A stretch of 64,000 nt of DNA from Haliotis asinina (taxonomy: Eukaryota > Mollusca > Gastropoda > Lepetellida > Haliotidae): positions 4,457,501 to 4,521,500 of the forward strand of contig NC_090288.1 in assembly GCF_037392515.1 (NCBI RefSeq), given 5' to 3'. This document shows positions 11,901 through 23,825 of this stretch, piece after piece. Position 1 is the first letter of the stretch; each line of letters starts with the position of its first letter. The position numbers and the translations under genes were made by a program. The notes below the pieces were generated by a model. The model saw only the letters and a program-made list of their open reading frames with translations. It ran no database searches and was not told where the DNA came from.

Positions 11901-13930
11901 CTTGGACAGTAAACTGTGCATGATGCAGAATCTAACATTTTTAAAGAACATTCTTTACTTTAGTTTAAAGAGATGCATAAAATGTGACGGCCATACTTTT
12001 TGGCATCTCCTGAGACTCACAATACAAATAACTGTGCCCAGTCTCTAAGCAAATTCTTAACACTAATGTATATTTTAAAACTATACTCACAGTTACAAAC
12101 ATGTTCTGTGGTCGTTGTGGTTTGCTCCCTTCATTTCCCTACCTCCCTTGGGGTGGTGGGGAATCCTCATGGTTAATGTGATCACTCATCATGCTGATGA
12201 CCCGGGTTTGATAGCTAACATGGATACAGTGTGCGAAGCCCATTTCTGGTGTCCCCATGCCACGATGTTGCTGGAATATTGCTAAAAGGGCATTCTCACC
12301 CACCACTCCATTTATATCATACATTCAAGACATTGGGGCTATTACGGTGATAATGAGAGTCCCTCTGGTAATTATTACCATGCTATACTGAGCTGTTTAT
12401 GTTGTTTTTGTCCTACAGAATCATCCATCCTGTAAAGATGGTGTTTGGTTTCGTGGCTATAGCTGTTGCATTTGGAGGGTTCGTATACTGCACCAACAAT
12501 CAGTGGAGAACCAGGAGGTTCAAGCGCGACCATCCCTTGCTGAGCGTTCTCATTATCCTGTCTGCAGGCTACCTCGTTGTGTACATGCTAGGCGCTGTCA
12601 TCGTCTTCATGTTCGGAATCGCTTTCCCTTTGCTATGTGAGTAGTCTGCTTCTAAAAACTAAATGTGCTTGTAACATATGTTATATTTGTGATAACACTT
12701 TCTCAATCAAGTGCCGAAGGCTCAGTTCGGATTCCCCACAGGAGTACAATGTGTGAAGCCCATGTCTGTTGTCCCTGCCATGATATTGCTGGAATATTGC
12801 TAAAAGCTGTGTGGCCAAAATGTGGGAGTCCTGTCACATGCTTATTGAGACTGTTACATGTATATTGAAAATCAGACCAAGTTGGGAAACGGGATGATAT
12901 AAAAGTGAGATTTCATTTAATTTGAAGGAATAATTCCAGTTTAACTTTAGTGGATGGGTACATTGTGTAACTTCTGTTTCAAAGTTTCAAGTGATGATTT
13001 TTACATGACAGTAAACCATAACAAACAACACATCATAGCAAATGGTAAACCATAGCAAACAACACATCATGACAGACAGTAAACCATAACAAACAACACA
13101 TCATAGCAAATGGTAAACCATAACAAACAACACATCATGACAGACAGTAAACCATAACAAACAGCACATCATGACAAACAATAAACCATAACACACAACA
13201 CATCATAGCAAACAGCAAACCATAACAAACAACACATCATAGCAAACAGCAAACCATAACAAACAACACATCATAGCAAACAGTAAACCATAACAAACAA
13301 CACATCATGACAGACAGTAAACCATAACAAACAGCACATCATGACAAACAATAAACCATAACACACAACACATCATAGCAAACAGCAAACCATAACAATC
13401 AACACATCATAGCAAACAGCAAACCATAACAAGCAGCACATCAAAGCAAACGGTAAACGATAACAAACAACACATCATGACAAATAGTAAACCATAACAA
13501 ACAGCACATCATAGCAAATGGTATACCATAGTTAACAGCACATCAAAGCAAACAGTAAACCATAACAAACAACACATCATGACAGACAGTAAACCATAAC
13601 AAACAGCACATCACAGCAAACAGTAAACCTTAACAAACAACACATCAAAGCAAACAGTAAACTGTATCAAAGAGTTCAATGTAGGAAACAGTAAACCAAA
13701 AACAAGTACCAAACAGTAAAATAATATATATTCTGCATTTTGCTATCACTTGTCCACAGTTCAAAATATAGTAATTTCCTGTCATTTCAGTGATAATCCT
13801 TCATGCATCTTTAAGAATGAGGAGCTTTAAAAACAAAATCACCAACAAGATGGAGTATGTTGGCTTGAAGCGGACGCCGATGGGCATTATCTTGGAGGGA
13901 CTTGGACAAGAACAGGAAGCAGGCTCCTAG
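5927..13930 (+). CDS. ARL6IP5: PRA1 family protein 3 (ARL6-interacting protein 5), complete, three exons
   Basis: This is a small ER/Golgi membrane protein of the PRA1 (prenylated Rab acceptor) family. The vertebrate protein, also called JWA or GTRAP3-18, binds ARL6 and modulates glutamate transporter traffic. The exons are 5927-6108, 12419-12636 and 13791-13930 (540 bp, 179 residues; the human protein has 188). The phases join as GG|A and T|TG at consensus GT...AG sites. Recognisable blocks are APLRSLGDFI at the N-terminus, NNLLYYQTNY just before the first hydrophobic stretch, hydrophobic pairs at about 47-80 and 104-137, and KRTPMGIILEGLGQEQE at the C-terminus. The start codon is the first ATG of the open frame and gives the usual N-terminal length. 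Intron 1 (6.3 kb) hosts a same-strand non-LTR element, and intron 2 (1.15 kb) hosts a 34-bp minisatellite. Confidence 0.95.
6553..6624. repeat. Interstitial telomere-like (CCCTAA) repeats, degenerate
   Basis: Two clusters, about 6555-6593 and 6609-6624, contain 'accctaaccctaa' with diverged copies between them. They sit in ARL6IP5 intron 1. Confidence 0.65.
6984..6996 (+). repeat. Target-site duplication, 5' copy
   Basis: 'ctaatgtgacctg', identical to 10994-11006. Confidence 0.85.
6997..10993 (+). mobile_element. Non-LTR retrotransposon (I-superfamily type, RNase H-bearing), 5'-truncated but ORF2 intact
   Basis: The element is 3,997 bp and sits between perfect 13-bp direct repeats. Almost all of it is one frame. 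It ends 10 bases after the stop codon in a short tail built of 'ctacctaac' repeats rather than poly(A), as in I-type elements that end in simple repeats. No ORF1 (gag-like) is present. The in-frame sequence upstream of the ATG stays open back to the duplication, so the 5' end is probably a truncation. It is inserted in ARL6IP5 intron 1 in the sense orientation. Confidence 0.88.
7015..10983 (+). CDS. Retrotransposon ORF2: AP endonuclease, reverse transcriptase, RNase H, zinc knuckle
   Basis: One uninterrupted frame encodes 1,322 residues. The endonuclease spans about residues 74-295, with QWNAQ at 76-80, a SET glutamate, GDFN, and SDH at 279-281. The reverse transcriptase spans about residues 511-800. 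It has AGPDKI, SYRPIALTS, the first catalytic Asp at 658 in LIDLEGAFDK, TPQGSIISPILF, and YADD at 746-749. RNase H spans about residues 1040-1165, with the complete acidic set D1045 (YTDGS), E1081, D1106 (TDS) and D1158, plus SHVG. A C-x2-C-x8-H-x4-C knuckle follows at 1253-1270. This domain order is typical of the I group (I, Nimb and relatives); I cannot fix the clade without a tree. All catalytic residues are present with no stop or frameshift, so the enzyme could be functional or was lost very recently. The ATG may not be the native start. Confidence 0.95.
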   Translation: MWCTDRQSAESLFQLIRQKCHENKWRQFCSLGCNYLQRKSRHYRDDTTSISEVNTIDLPQDSEAVNDETKALKVLQWNAQSLKNKVSEFKLLLQEENIDIALLSETRITEHENWQDKFKGYCLYNSPRPNKEGGGVALLTKSHLGVSDVKTYYSEIIEYISADITVCKNFTFCASSIYAREGCSRLSNELDDISQGTNSYLAGDFNAKSTQWNSTQTNSSGARLSAWITDSNLLPINGTEHTHQSHSTGHTDSIDVTIVSPNLAPQIKSWKTVDDTLGSDHFPIITEIELPGSPQNTTKEVRFNIKKANREGFTSLLAHQIEETQAIITHSSVEQKVESITKCIVDVAEETYPSTKLHKRPPAPWWNESISKDRKARRRARRTWKRTRNLRDKIAYKCLEAKVKRDIKIAKTTSWRNFISTLTRDTPSHTIWRKIKAINGNTNSSQPALFHDGVMITDTKEKAQLFGNHYANKCSSIDTDFNKSTFSDSEQHIADNLDLLYSSEAEEDQPFTRHEMDLAIKELTLKAAGPDKIHNQMLMDLPPNAKDIILNLFNEIWDSGTYPSAWKTSQIIPLLKPNKDKLAIKSYRPIALTSCLGKLMEKMITRRLTWKLETEKIFHKSQCGFRPKSGTIDALMQLTEQCHQGLSRNEYTVIILIDLEGAFDKVWWDGVTLKAAELGISGRLLKFIRSFLSERHIQTKVGNEYSDLISINTGTPQGSIISPILFNIMMQDLPSVVSKPLGQVTYADDGSIYITHKDLNHIVTHANECMEAINNWATKWKLKISQDKTEYTVITRKRKHVLPLDKLGIQISGRSIGYNKNPKILGLTLDPKLTWNAHIDRLHHDCLKRLNLMKVISSKAWGADFTTLRTFYLTYIRSKMSYAMEIWSSCCPTRMKRLSTLQNCALRLIVGALKTTPVGSLEIEANIPPLQIHSESVILNRRIKNHFLPKDSPGHLKKNKAKNSFYARSSRLLKERNIYLPSRSDPNFSPTAIMNDIPPWQWKPPTIVTSIPEQANKSENPVKLKMLALELIQTKYSEYRKIYTDGSLDPNNGKAGAGIYLQDDESSVIIPLTPCSILSAELTAIERALLEIKDLSNSGPYTILTDSLSSLHTLLSYKPTEYYHQTKAINSLLQTLKTVICLQWIPSHVGIIGNEKADELAKQASECGPLLKPMSSLPSLKCRVKETSSDKWSNIWLNNSKGRKYFELQEKPNRIFYKNIKRTDQVTISRIRLNHFPCQSYLAKYHLATDPICTFCNQEEEDLEHILFRCPEYDEIRSTANNNLKEALENRNNEWAQFINIIKRRNERVHARATTPEACSTT
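10994..11006 (+). repeat. Target-site duplication, 3' copy
   Basis: 'ctaatgtgacctg', identical to 6984-6996. Confidence 0.85.
12152..12300 (+). repeat. tRNA-derived SINE fragment
   Basis: A B-box-like 'acccgggtttgatagc' is followed by 'gtgcgaagcccatttctggt' and 'tgctggaatattgctaaaag'. It lies in ARL6IP5 intron 1 just before exon 2. Confidence 0.65.
12715..12842 (+). repeat. tRNA-derived SINE fragment
   Basis: 'ctcagttcggattcccc' (B-box region) is followed by 'gtgtgaagcccatgtctg' and 'tgctggaatattgctaaaag'. It lies in ARL6IP5 intron 2. Confidence 0.65.
13009..13690 (+). repeat. 34-bp minisatellite, about 20 copies
   Basis: The unit consists of 'taaaccataacaaacaacac' followed by 'atcat' and a variable 'agcaaacag' or 'gacagacag'. 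Alternating variants make some pairs look like a 68-bp higher-order unit. It occupies most of ARL6IP5 intron 2 and stops about 100 bases before the exon 3 acceptor. Confidence 0.9.
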
Positions 13931-14206
13931 ACTGTCAGCATCCATGGATACATTGTCGCTGGCATTGGAACAAATTGTCAAAAAATATTTTGTACATCAA
14001 ATATTTATGGTCATACTTCTTAGCTTTTGAAGTCTACTATTTGCACGAAAGCTTACAAATATAAGCTTGCGATATGAATGAATGGTTCAATTTTGAATCT
14101 GTTTCCAAAGTTCTTGTCATGATATTTTGAGTGACAGGTTTGTTATGCTGGAATTATTGTGTATGGTTGACATATATTTCATTAGGTCTACATAATTTAA
14201 GACAAT

Positions 14207-14212
14207 AATAAA
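14207..14212 (+). terminator. Poly(A) signal AATAAA, likely for ARL6IP5
   Basis: It is the first canonical AATAAA after the stop codon, 277 bases downstream, with T-rich sequence following. Confidence 0.55.
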
Positions 14213-16168
14213 CATATTTTTGTATGTTAAACTGTTAGATCAATTATCTTTTCTTTGTAATGTAACGGATGCCATGGCTGAAATTAACTCTCATGGTTTT
14301 CTTTTCTTTCAAGTCCAAGGGCAATCAGGATCAGTCATGATGTTGTATTATAATGATAATCTAATAATGGTGCTCGTTTTCTTGTTTCAAATGCCGGGCC
14401 TCCTAATTACTACGTTTCATGCTTTGTTTTAAGTAGTTAAGCCATATGTTTTTACACATCAATCAATCAGCTATATTTTGTATAAGGACTTGGTTTTCAT
14501 TTCACATTTCTCAAAATTGCAATAATGGAATAGATAGGATAACTTAATCCTAAGTTCCAGTTTTGGTTTTATTGAAATGTCACTATGGAAGGGATTAAAC
14601 CTTTCAGTTGTTGTTAAAAAAGTCTGTTTAGTTTTCTTTTCTTTTTTTTTAATATATTATATTGGGATGCTATAAAAAGTTTCTATTTGACAGGTTATTA
14701 TGAAAGAGGTTTACGATATTCTACTGACCATATTTTATCATAACTGTTCATCATGGAAAGATCATTAAGGATCTAGGTTGTACATATCCACATTCTTACA
14801 AAATGCACAGCTAGTATTACACGTACTAACCATGCTAACAGTTTAGACTGTGTACTAAACAATGGATCACAATAATAACAGGCTCTTATTTTGGAATGAA
14901 TGTTTTCAGCAATGTGATCTGAACATTGATGTGTCATTGGTTATCTCCCTTCAGTAGCTATGGCGGTCTGTGATAATGCTGGTTTATCATTGGATTTATG
15001 ATGTTCTCATGACATGCTATTTACATTTAGAAGTGATATACAAAAGGGTGAGAATGTATGGATGTTAACCTATTTTTGATAAGGAACACAGAGCATGTGC
15101 TTACTTCTCACTTATGTGTTTACCATGATTGAGGAGTAAGCAAATATTCCCAAATGTGTCCCTTGTAATCTGGCTAACAGTTTTCAGTCCTTCCCAGTTA
15201 ATGCATGAACTTGGATAATATTTGAATGAATGTTTTCTTCGAACCTCATGAACTGGAATAAGTATAGGGAAATGATGAAATGATTCAAATACTATGTGAA
15301 GAGGTGAAAAGAGAAAAGGACCAGACACTTGGAGTTGTGAATTATAGCATGTTAAGGTGGTTCTATTTACAACTGTCAGATGATCATGGTGATCATAACA
15401 ACAATGATGATGATAATTATGATCCGAAAATGATATCTTTACATGTACCCAGCAAACATTTTTGTTTGATACAAGTGAATAGTGCTGTGATTGTTTATAT
15501 AATTATTATACGTCCTACTTCTTAGCATAATCATTAACATTTAAAACTGTTGTTTTTTTAAGATAACAAATTAATCTATCACTAAGGCTAAATTTACCAC
15601 ACAGCTATATATTGGGAAGACATATTGACATACACATCTAATTTTGGGGCATCAATATGTACGTGGCAAAGAACAAATTTTCGGAGATTATGATGTTTTT
15701 TGCATCAGGAATGACCATATTGAATGTATGTCTTATATTTCATCTGAACATCCTGAATCAATAGGGTTTTTTTTAACAGTTTTTGAATCATTAGACAAGC
15801 TTTCTTCCTCTTCTTGTTTTCTGATTGTTTGCTTATTTTTAGATCTAAAGAATAGGAATGTATTTTTTCTGTCAAGAAAATATATAAAACAGAATTGTTC
15901 AGGCATTTCACAGAAATCATATCTATTAGAATCACTTTGATATAACATCCTGACATTTTAGTTGTTAAACAACATGGCCGTTTATGTATGAATTCAACTG
16001 TTCTGTTTTGTCAATCTTGTGGTTTGATTGACAGATGGTGATTTGTTAAGTACTTGTGATATTGTTTTGTTTGTGAAAGAGGACATGGTAAAAGGAACCA
16101 CAACTGCACAAATCTACTTATTTCAATTCTGAAGGAAAGGATGGTATATGTTTATGTTTTGACTATTG

Positions 16169-16250
16169 TATCAATAACAGATATCACTGTATCAATAACA
16201 GATATCACTGTATCAATAACAGATATCACTGTATCAATAACAGATATCAC
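16169..16250 (+). repeat. 21-bp tandem repeat, four copies
   Basis: The unit is 'tatcaataacagatatcact' plus g, perfect over nearly four copies. Confidence 0.95.
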
Positions 16251-16624
16251 AAGACTTCAGATACTTCACATGGGCTAATATTAATATTAATGAACATGCT
16301 GAAATATGTATGACAAGATATTTATAATATTATTTTTATGATTTGTAAATCTGCTGAGCCTTGTTTTGCCCTATTCTTTCCAACAATATATTAATGCGAT
16401 ACAGGGTAATCATTGAAAGGTATGAGATGACAAAGAACTAATGTGTGATATGCATCTTTATGCATACAGAATCATGTTGAAGTACAAGGGTTCAATGAAT
16501 TATGACAATGTGATGATGACCCCATGTCGTGTACAAGTGATGGTAAGATTGTGTTTCTAGTACCGTACAGTTACACATAAATGCATAAGACTGCATAATA
16601 GTCAGTAGGTAGAATCAGAACTTG

Positions 16625-16795
16625 GTGTAGGGTAGCCTAGTGGTTAAAGTGTTAACTAGTCACACTGAAGATAAAGGTTCAATTCCCAACATGGATACAA
16701 TGTGTGAAGCCTGTTTCTGGTGTCCATCCATGATATTGCTTGAATATTGCTAACAGTGGCATAAAAATTAAAACCCAGCTCATTCACAGGCAATT
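16625..16795 (+). repeat. tRNA-derived SINE with recognisable A and B boxes
   Basis: The A-box-like 'gtagcctagtggttaaagtg' and B-box-like 'aaggttcaattcccaac' are spaced as in a tRNA. They are followed by the family body 'gtgtgaagcctgtttctggt' and 'ttgaatattgctaacagt'. This is the best-preserved copy in the window. Confidence 0.8.
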
Positions 16796-18849
16796 GCAGG
16801 GTTTATTTAAACCATATTGTTTGTAACTACACACTTGTTATGGTTTGGTTTGTGGTTTCTCTTTTAGACATAATATCATTCAATAACAACAAAATTGTTA
16901 ATGTTTTCATGTGTTTCACATCTTAATTCAGTAGAAAATAGAACTATATATTTGTAAGAAATAGTGCAGAATTAGCGTGAATAGTAACTACTTGAATAAT
17001 TATTGATCAAATTATTCATTTTTTCATTGTATGTAGCCTTGCCTCAGCAAAATGTTGACATTGTGACCAAAGGGAGCTCTGAAGTAAATACATGCATATA
17101 GTTACTATATAAATACAGATCATCCTTCATTTGACGATGGAATCATCAATATTTTCCATTATTCTGGCCAACAAGTCAATTGTGACACCATAAACATAAA
17201 TAATACTATTTACAAAGTTTGGCATTGCACATACACGTAGGTGGGAGTGTAAACTGATTCTGTTCACAATGGTAGAGGCTACTAAACAGAACATTTCCAA
17301 GGTAACACTGTTATCTTAAGAGTACCCGCTCCACTTTGTGTAAACTAAGGTAAGATTACAATTATTCATTCATTACAGACATTAGAAATTTTCGTAATTA
17401 TGGACACATTGACATGTATAGAAGAGGAGTATGGTATGTTGAGTGTGGTGTGTTAGAGAAAAGTTAACATTCCACATTTCTGTAATTTCTAAATTAATAC
17501 AGTAACTACTTGGTACCGAGTTAGTCTTTTTCAACAGTCAGCAAATTCTTGACTTGTCATTATATTGTAAACTGGTCATTTTTTCGCACACATCCCTGTG
17601 AATATAGTACTGGTCAATCAATCCACTCTGAGTAAGTTGTAGAGTATACAAAGAAACTTTAAAAATCAACATCCCTTTAAAGGTTTCATCCAGAAACTTT
17701 GCATTCTGGATGATGACTGATGGAAGCATCTGTAGCTGTTTGATCTAATATCAACCTATAATTAACTCTTTCTGATGATGTGTTGATACAGACTAGTAGG
17801 GAACTATACTGTCCAGATTTACAGGGTTCAACTGTTTGGCATGATTGACATGACTATTGTCTGCAGTTAAAACATACTGATGAATTTCACTCAAAACAAA
17901 AAAACTACATTAGAGTGAAATTAATAATGTGAATCCTCATAATTTAAGCGCAGTTGTTTGAACAGTGAAACAAATGCACGTGCAGTACATGATGAGTGTT
18001 AACTTCGACAAACCCTACTTGTTCTTAGTATTTCATTCCCCATTAAAATACAAATCAATAATAGCAACTGAGACTGTGATAGTTTGTTACTTTATCTTAA
18101 GTTAAATAAAATTCTGAGATTTAAATCTTCTTTTGGCAAGGTAAAATTGTGAGGGTTTGCAATCTTAATTCCACTTTATCCAATTTACTTTTTTGTTTAA
18201 AGTGGAATTAATCTTTGCATTGTCACTGCAAACACAAAAAGTCATGAATTATCACAAACTGTTTTAATAACCTCACACTAAATTTGAGAAAATTCCATTT
18301 TCAAAATCATGTGATCGGATGATTCTGTGGCAAATATAATTGAAGTATTTAATAGTATTGAAAAACAGTTTATTGGAATAAGTATTGTGAACCTCGCACA
18401 CTTTGAAGAATATGTGCATGGCTACACACAAGAGAGTCAACAGTTTCGATAAACTGGTTAATGCAAGCTCAACACAATGTCACACTTGGTTTCATGGAGA
18501 GCAAGACGTTTTCACAATGGCAATACAAATGTGATGAAAAATCTGCTTTTTCTCATAATCTGCTTTTTCTCATATTTTATGCATATGATTATATCGTGGT
18601 GAAATATGAAATAGTGCTATGGATCATGGTATGGTTTGTTGCATATAGCAACATTTGGTTTTGATGAACAGTTTGTTTAGAGATGTTCATTTGTGAATTT
18701 GAACCCCATGAATTTTTCTCTTTTTGAAGCTTTTTTTGAATTTAGAATTTTGCTCATACATGTCTTGATATTCTAGAAAACTGTCAGTAAATCTAGTCTT
18801 CTGTTTTAGGATCTCATTTCACAAAGATCCATGTGTTCTGTTGATTCAG

Positions 18850-18938
18850 CGCTATGGTGAACTTAGCACTGTGGTGATACTAGTGCTATGGTGATGTTAG
18901 TGCTTTAGTGATCTTTGCGCCATGGTGATGTTAGTGCT
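18850..18938 (+). repeat. Degenerate ~18-bp tandem repeat, about five copies
   Basis: Variants of 'gctatggtgatgttagt' repeat head to tail with substitutions. Confidence 0.75.
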
Positions 18939-19237
18939 GATGCATCCTCTGTGGAATGTGTTTCTTTTCACTACTGTAACCATGGTAACCATCATGAATG
19001 GAAAGAGCACGCCATGTTTGTGTTCATTTTGAAGTTGAGTTTGCTTTTGCATGCGACTATGCTCTGTTTTATTTTTTTCTGAGTTTCTTGCTTGTGTTCA
19101 TGGTAGAGATCTTGTCTAGGTTTCAGCTGTGTGTTGATGAGGATAGTCATGATTGTGGGCTTTGAGGTTTGTAACATTGCCAGTAATTCATGAGTTCGTA
19201 TACACCACGTCCCTCCATCACCTTTGAATACTTGTGT

Positions 19238-19375
19238 GGTAACCTAGTGGCTTTCGTGTTTGATCATCACGCCAAAGACAAGGCTCAAATTCCCACATGG
19301 GCACTATATGTGAAGCCTATTTCTGGTGTAAAACTGAACTCAGTCACACTTTGACTGCCACAGACTGGAAACAGG
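19238..19375 (+). repeat. tRNA-derived SINE fragment
   Basis: A-box-like 'ggtaacctagtggctttcg' and B-box-like 'aaggctcaaattcccac' are followed by 'gtgaagcctatttctggtgt' and an 'aactgaactcagtcacac' tail. Confidence 0.65.
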
Positions 19376-20887
19376 TGCTGTATAAATGACTAGTTTCATT
19401 GATGGAATTGTGACATTGTTTGATTGTAATGACATGAAGATATGAATCCATGATTATCTCAGATGAGTCTTACTCTGTACGTGGTCCTTACGTGAACACA
19501 ACTATTTCTAAACAATTTGCTGATTGGACGTCACAAGTTCATAGCACATGACGGAGATACTGTCCAGCCTTTGAATGTTATTCATATTTGATATGCCAAA
19601 GAGAGAGAGAGAGAGATCCTGTCTGTATTGTGAGGAATACGTTTAAGAGTTACTTTTCACTTCTATATCATTCAGTGAACGAGTAAGCATTTACTCCAAA
19701 ATGCTATGTGCCTCATAACAAAGATGGCAGCTGTAAATTCTGTTGGAATTATTTGAATTTCCAGCAAATAGGTTCAATATTTTGCTGATGCAGTTTAAAG
19801 TAACAGTAACTCACACACCATAAATTATTTTCTGTAAGTATTGTCAGTATTGTCAGATCTCCCTGGATGGAACCAGGTCAGGATGGTTCCTTGGGTCAAA
19901 GTATCAGTTACATCTTAAAGCATCCATTTGTTTTCTCGGGTGATGGAGAGACAAAGAACACAAGCACATGAAATATTGGTGATGGATTTGTAAAGGGAGA
20001 AGCCGACTGAGAGAAAGATTTCATTGTCCATACAGACTCGTGTTAGTGTTGTACTGGCTTCTCCTTGACAAGCTCTGTGGTTATACACTGATTGTTCACT
20101 CTCAACCCTTGTGATAATCATCTGGAAAATGTTTATTTTTTATGGAGAGAGTGACTGATGTATTATTTTTATGGTGAATGTTTTGTATTGTTCGAAGGGG
20201 CATTGTAACATCTCACTAACAGACATTGTAATAATACTAACAATTATTGTAACATTTATCAATGAATCTTGAAAACATTGCTTCTGTGCTAAATGTAAAA
20301 CATACAGGCTTGAATCTCATTAATGCAGTGATGAATATTCACCTCTTGAATCTTACAGTTTGTCTTCCAGGAATGTGTTTCTGTGCTGCAAAAAGCACAC
20401 TTCCCAGCCATACGTAAAAGAAAAAGTGACATTCAATTCGGTCTTTTAGTAGGTCACTAAATGCTGCATGTTTACTTTTCAACATTGCTCTTCCTTACAA
20501 TGTTTATTTATATAATGTTTAAATGAACAGATTACACTTTACAGTCAGTGAATATGCTGAAGTGTCGAAGGAATGTTCCAAAAGAGGTTTCTAAGCATTT
20601 GGAAGTATTATCTTGGGGTGGATTTTTATGGATGGAATGTTTCTTATGAACTCTTTCAATAAAAACATTTTTTCCATCTAGTCTTTAGAACATAAAATTA
20701 TTTCTGGCACTTCTTCAATTATCAATATTTATTCCCTTTCAGTTTTCCCTTTTCAGTTTTATCTAGCAGTTCCTGCGGATTTTTGTGCTATTGAGGGTAT
20801 TAATTAATGTTAACATCCCATTATCAGATGGTCATTTCAGAGTTACTTATATCAGGTAGCCAGGTGATTAGGGCTTATACTAGTCCT

Positions 20888-21080
20888 GATGGCTAGATGG
20901 AAAAGTGGTGTGTTTATTGAAGGAATCTCCAGGAAGACCTGGGTTCAAGTCCCTGCATGGGTACAGTTTGTGGCACGTCGTCTAAACTGGATTATTTCTT
21001 CAGTCCCAATGAGTGCCGGTTTAAACAGCTTCCACTGTATTACTGTAAGTGGCATGAACTCTTGTCATATTCACTCACTG
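20888..21080 (+). repeat. tRNA-derived SINE fragment
   Basis: 'gggttcaagtccctgcatgg' is a good B-box with downstream SINE body, ending near 'ttcactcactgtaac'. The small open frame across it is a shadow. Confidence 0.55.
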
Positions 21081-23222
21081 TAACTGTGAAGTGAGTTAAG
21101 GCATGTGTCAGTAATGTAAAGTGTTTTGATAGATACTCTGCACACCTTTTATATCCATGTTGTCTCCTTGTGCTTTCTCCTTGACACTTTTAGAATATAC
21201 CATTTGTATACATGTACTACTTAAATGTGTTTAAAGGATTTGATTCCATTGCAACCACGGTAACAGTGTGTGTTGTTTGTATGTTCCATTAGATCCATGC
21301 ACTCATGCATGATGAAATCCAGGCTGTCTTGATGTAGCTGTTGTTAGTTGACATCAGTGTTCAACTGTGGGTTTGTGGGTCCAGACACAACCTTTGCTAT
21401 CACCAGGGAGAGATGGGTTTTTTAACTCAACCCTCTTTATGTATAATTAACATCAAGGGTCATGTGCACAAAGTTGTCTTAGCTGTGCTTTGTCATAGCT
21501 ATTAGTGTTATGTTGATCATAACTCTGATACATTAACACTCATGCTAGGATCACTTTATTCAAGATGGCTGAGATCTGGTAACAAAGCTGCTGCCTATCT
21601 GTAATTCTTAAGCCATAGGGAATTAAAGTGAGAATCTGAATTAGCAAAGGCTGCACCACTAAATGTTCTGAGTGGTGGATGTTACATGTTAGGTAGTATT
21701 TCTGTTATACAGCTTCAGTTTTGTGGATGCTATCAGCCCTGTTTGGCTTCCCCAAATGAGTGGTTTTATTTGGCTGATGTCTTGCCAAAATATCATCCAA
21801 GGTTGTACCTAGCAGATGTCAAGTTCTTGTCCAGAATAGTTTATAATGACTTATGTAAACGTTTGAAGTCTTCAAATTTCGAAGCTAATTTGCTAAAACA
21901 TCATATATACACATTCAGTGCAGATGTTGATATTGGGCATCTCTGAATTGCACGATACTAGTTTCTAGTTAAATTTGGATCTAGGTATCGAAGTCCCAAG
22001 ACCTTGAGACACCTGTGGTCTGGCATTGAGCAGCCTTTGTGTTCAGCAGAAGCTGTCTTTGAGGACGTTGTGTTATGTGTAAGGTGTACATACTTGTGCA
22101 ATATTTGAAGTATATACATTTGCAGTTGTTAAATTGTTGGCTATTGCTACAGTGACTAACATGCATTTCTGAAAGTATTACCTTTAGTTACTCCTTGTCA
22201 AAATATATGATCTGAGCATTTAATGTTCATAGCTCTTCATGTAGACTTGAGATTCAAACATTTATCAGGGAAAAAGATTCTGTTCTTCAAATCTGAATAA
22301 TGAATTAAAATTAACTTCAGTATATTATTATTCAAATGTTTAATTACTGGTACACAGCAAATGACTTACTTTTTGACATTCAGTACACAAAATTTTGTGA
22401 GTTTTCACTAGTTATTTTGGGGGTTTTAGCAGCACCAATCATCTGGGATTGACTGTTGTCCAACTTGCAAGAAGTGCAGAGAGGCCAAATTCTTGACCAT
22501 CTATAAGAAAATGCAAAGTCTAATATCATATTTTGATAAGGTTTCCAGAATTCATCAGTTAAACAGTTATGACAGGCTAGAAAGCTTTAAAGGAATGTGA
22601 CGTGTATGTATGTATATACATGTATATATCAAAAGAAGTTAAATAGCACCTAAATACCACACTACCATTAATATACATTATCCAGTGACAGATGAACTAG
22701 TCGTAAATGAGATTGTTGGTCTTTAACTTGTTTTTGAGTTGTACAATCATGTCGTAGTGAAATTCATTTCAGCACGACACAAGTATTTTGGAACTGATGT
22801 GTAGAGTAGCGTCACAGCATAAGCCTCGATCTGGAATATGCAGCAATTCAAATTAGTGGTTGATGACTACCTTTAACAGCATTCTCCATTTTAATGTTTC
22901 AGGTTCCTTGTAATATATGTACAGCACATTGTTTTTTTTGGATGTGTGTTTGTTGTAGTGTTGCCGCTTCTCTGCTCATGCTCTAAGTGTATTTGCACCT
23001 TCACGGTGGAGAGCTACAGGGACCATCCTCGATGTGACAGTGTACGATAGTGCTCATGCTGACTGACAGTTGTACACACACTGGGTCATGTAGGTCTACA
23101 GTATCTATGCAACTTCCCTAAAGCCTGTTACAGTGTAGTGGAGTGTGGAAACAGGAATAAAATGTCCGATAAATGCACTGGTGTCTTGGTGTTTAATCAA
23201 CTAGTCTTCAGCAACCAAAAAT

Positions 23223-23350
23223 CATGCTGAAAGTGGCAACTAACAGGATTGGGTGGTCACATTCACTGAAACTGTAGATCAGCGCTCATGACGTCAATGC
23301 TGATGTCTGATCCTGATTTTATTACCCATATTTACAGACTTTTGCAATCT
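23223..23350 (+). repeat. Dispersed SINE-like repeat fragment ('gattgggtggtcac' family)
   Basis: 'caactaacaggattgggtgg' is followed by 'gtagatcagcgctcatgacg' and 'gatcctgattttattaccc', matching the block order of the other family members. Confidence 0.6.
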
Positions 23351-23825
23351 TTCATTTCTTGTAGCTATGCAGATCCTGTAGGCAAAAAGGGAAAATAGCC
23401 CCACTATTTACTTTTAATAGGATAAAGATTCTTTAGAAAATATATCAGAGGTGAAACAAATGAAGTCAGTTAACAAATCGTAACAAAGTTGTGGAGAATT
23501 TGAGATATTGATATTGAAAAATATTGATCTGCGGAGAAAGCCTGAAGTGATGGAGGTGCTAGAGTCCAACATACACAGCAGGATTCAAACTCCTGGTTAC
23601 TTGGCCTGCCCAAAGATGCATGTCATGGTCACCTGTGGCCCCGGCTGAAAATGTATGGAGGAAGGCCAGCATTCAAGTGTTTTCTCTAATATATATACCA
23701 TCAATGATGGGTAATTACAATGTAGACGATCATTTAATGAAGCTACGTAACAGCGACTGGAGCACACGTAAAATCAATCTAATGACAGTTACTATAAGTA
23801 GATAATTTAACCCCAACACTTTGAC

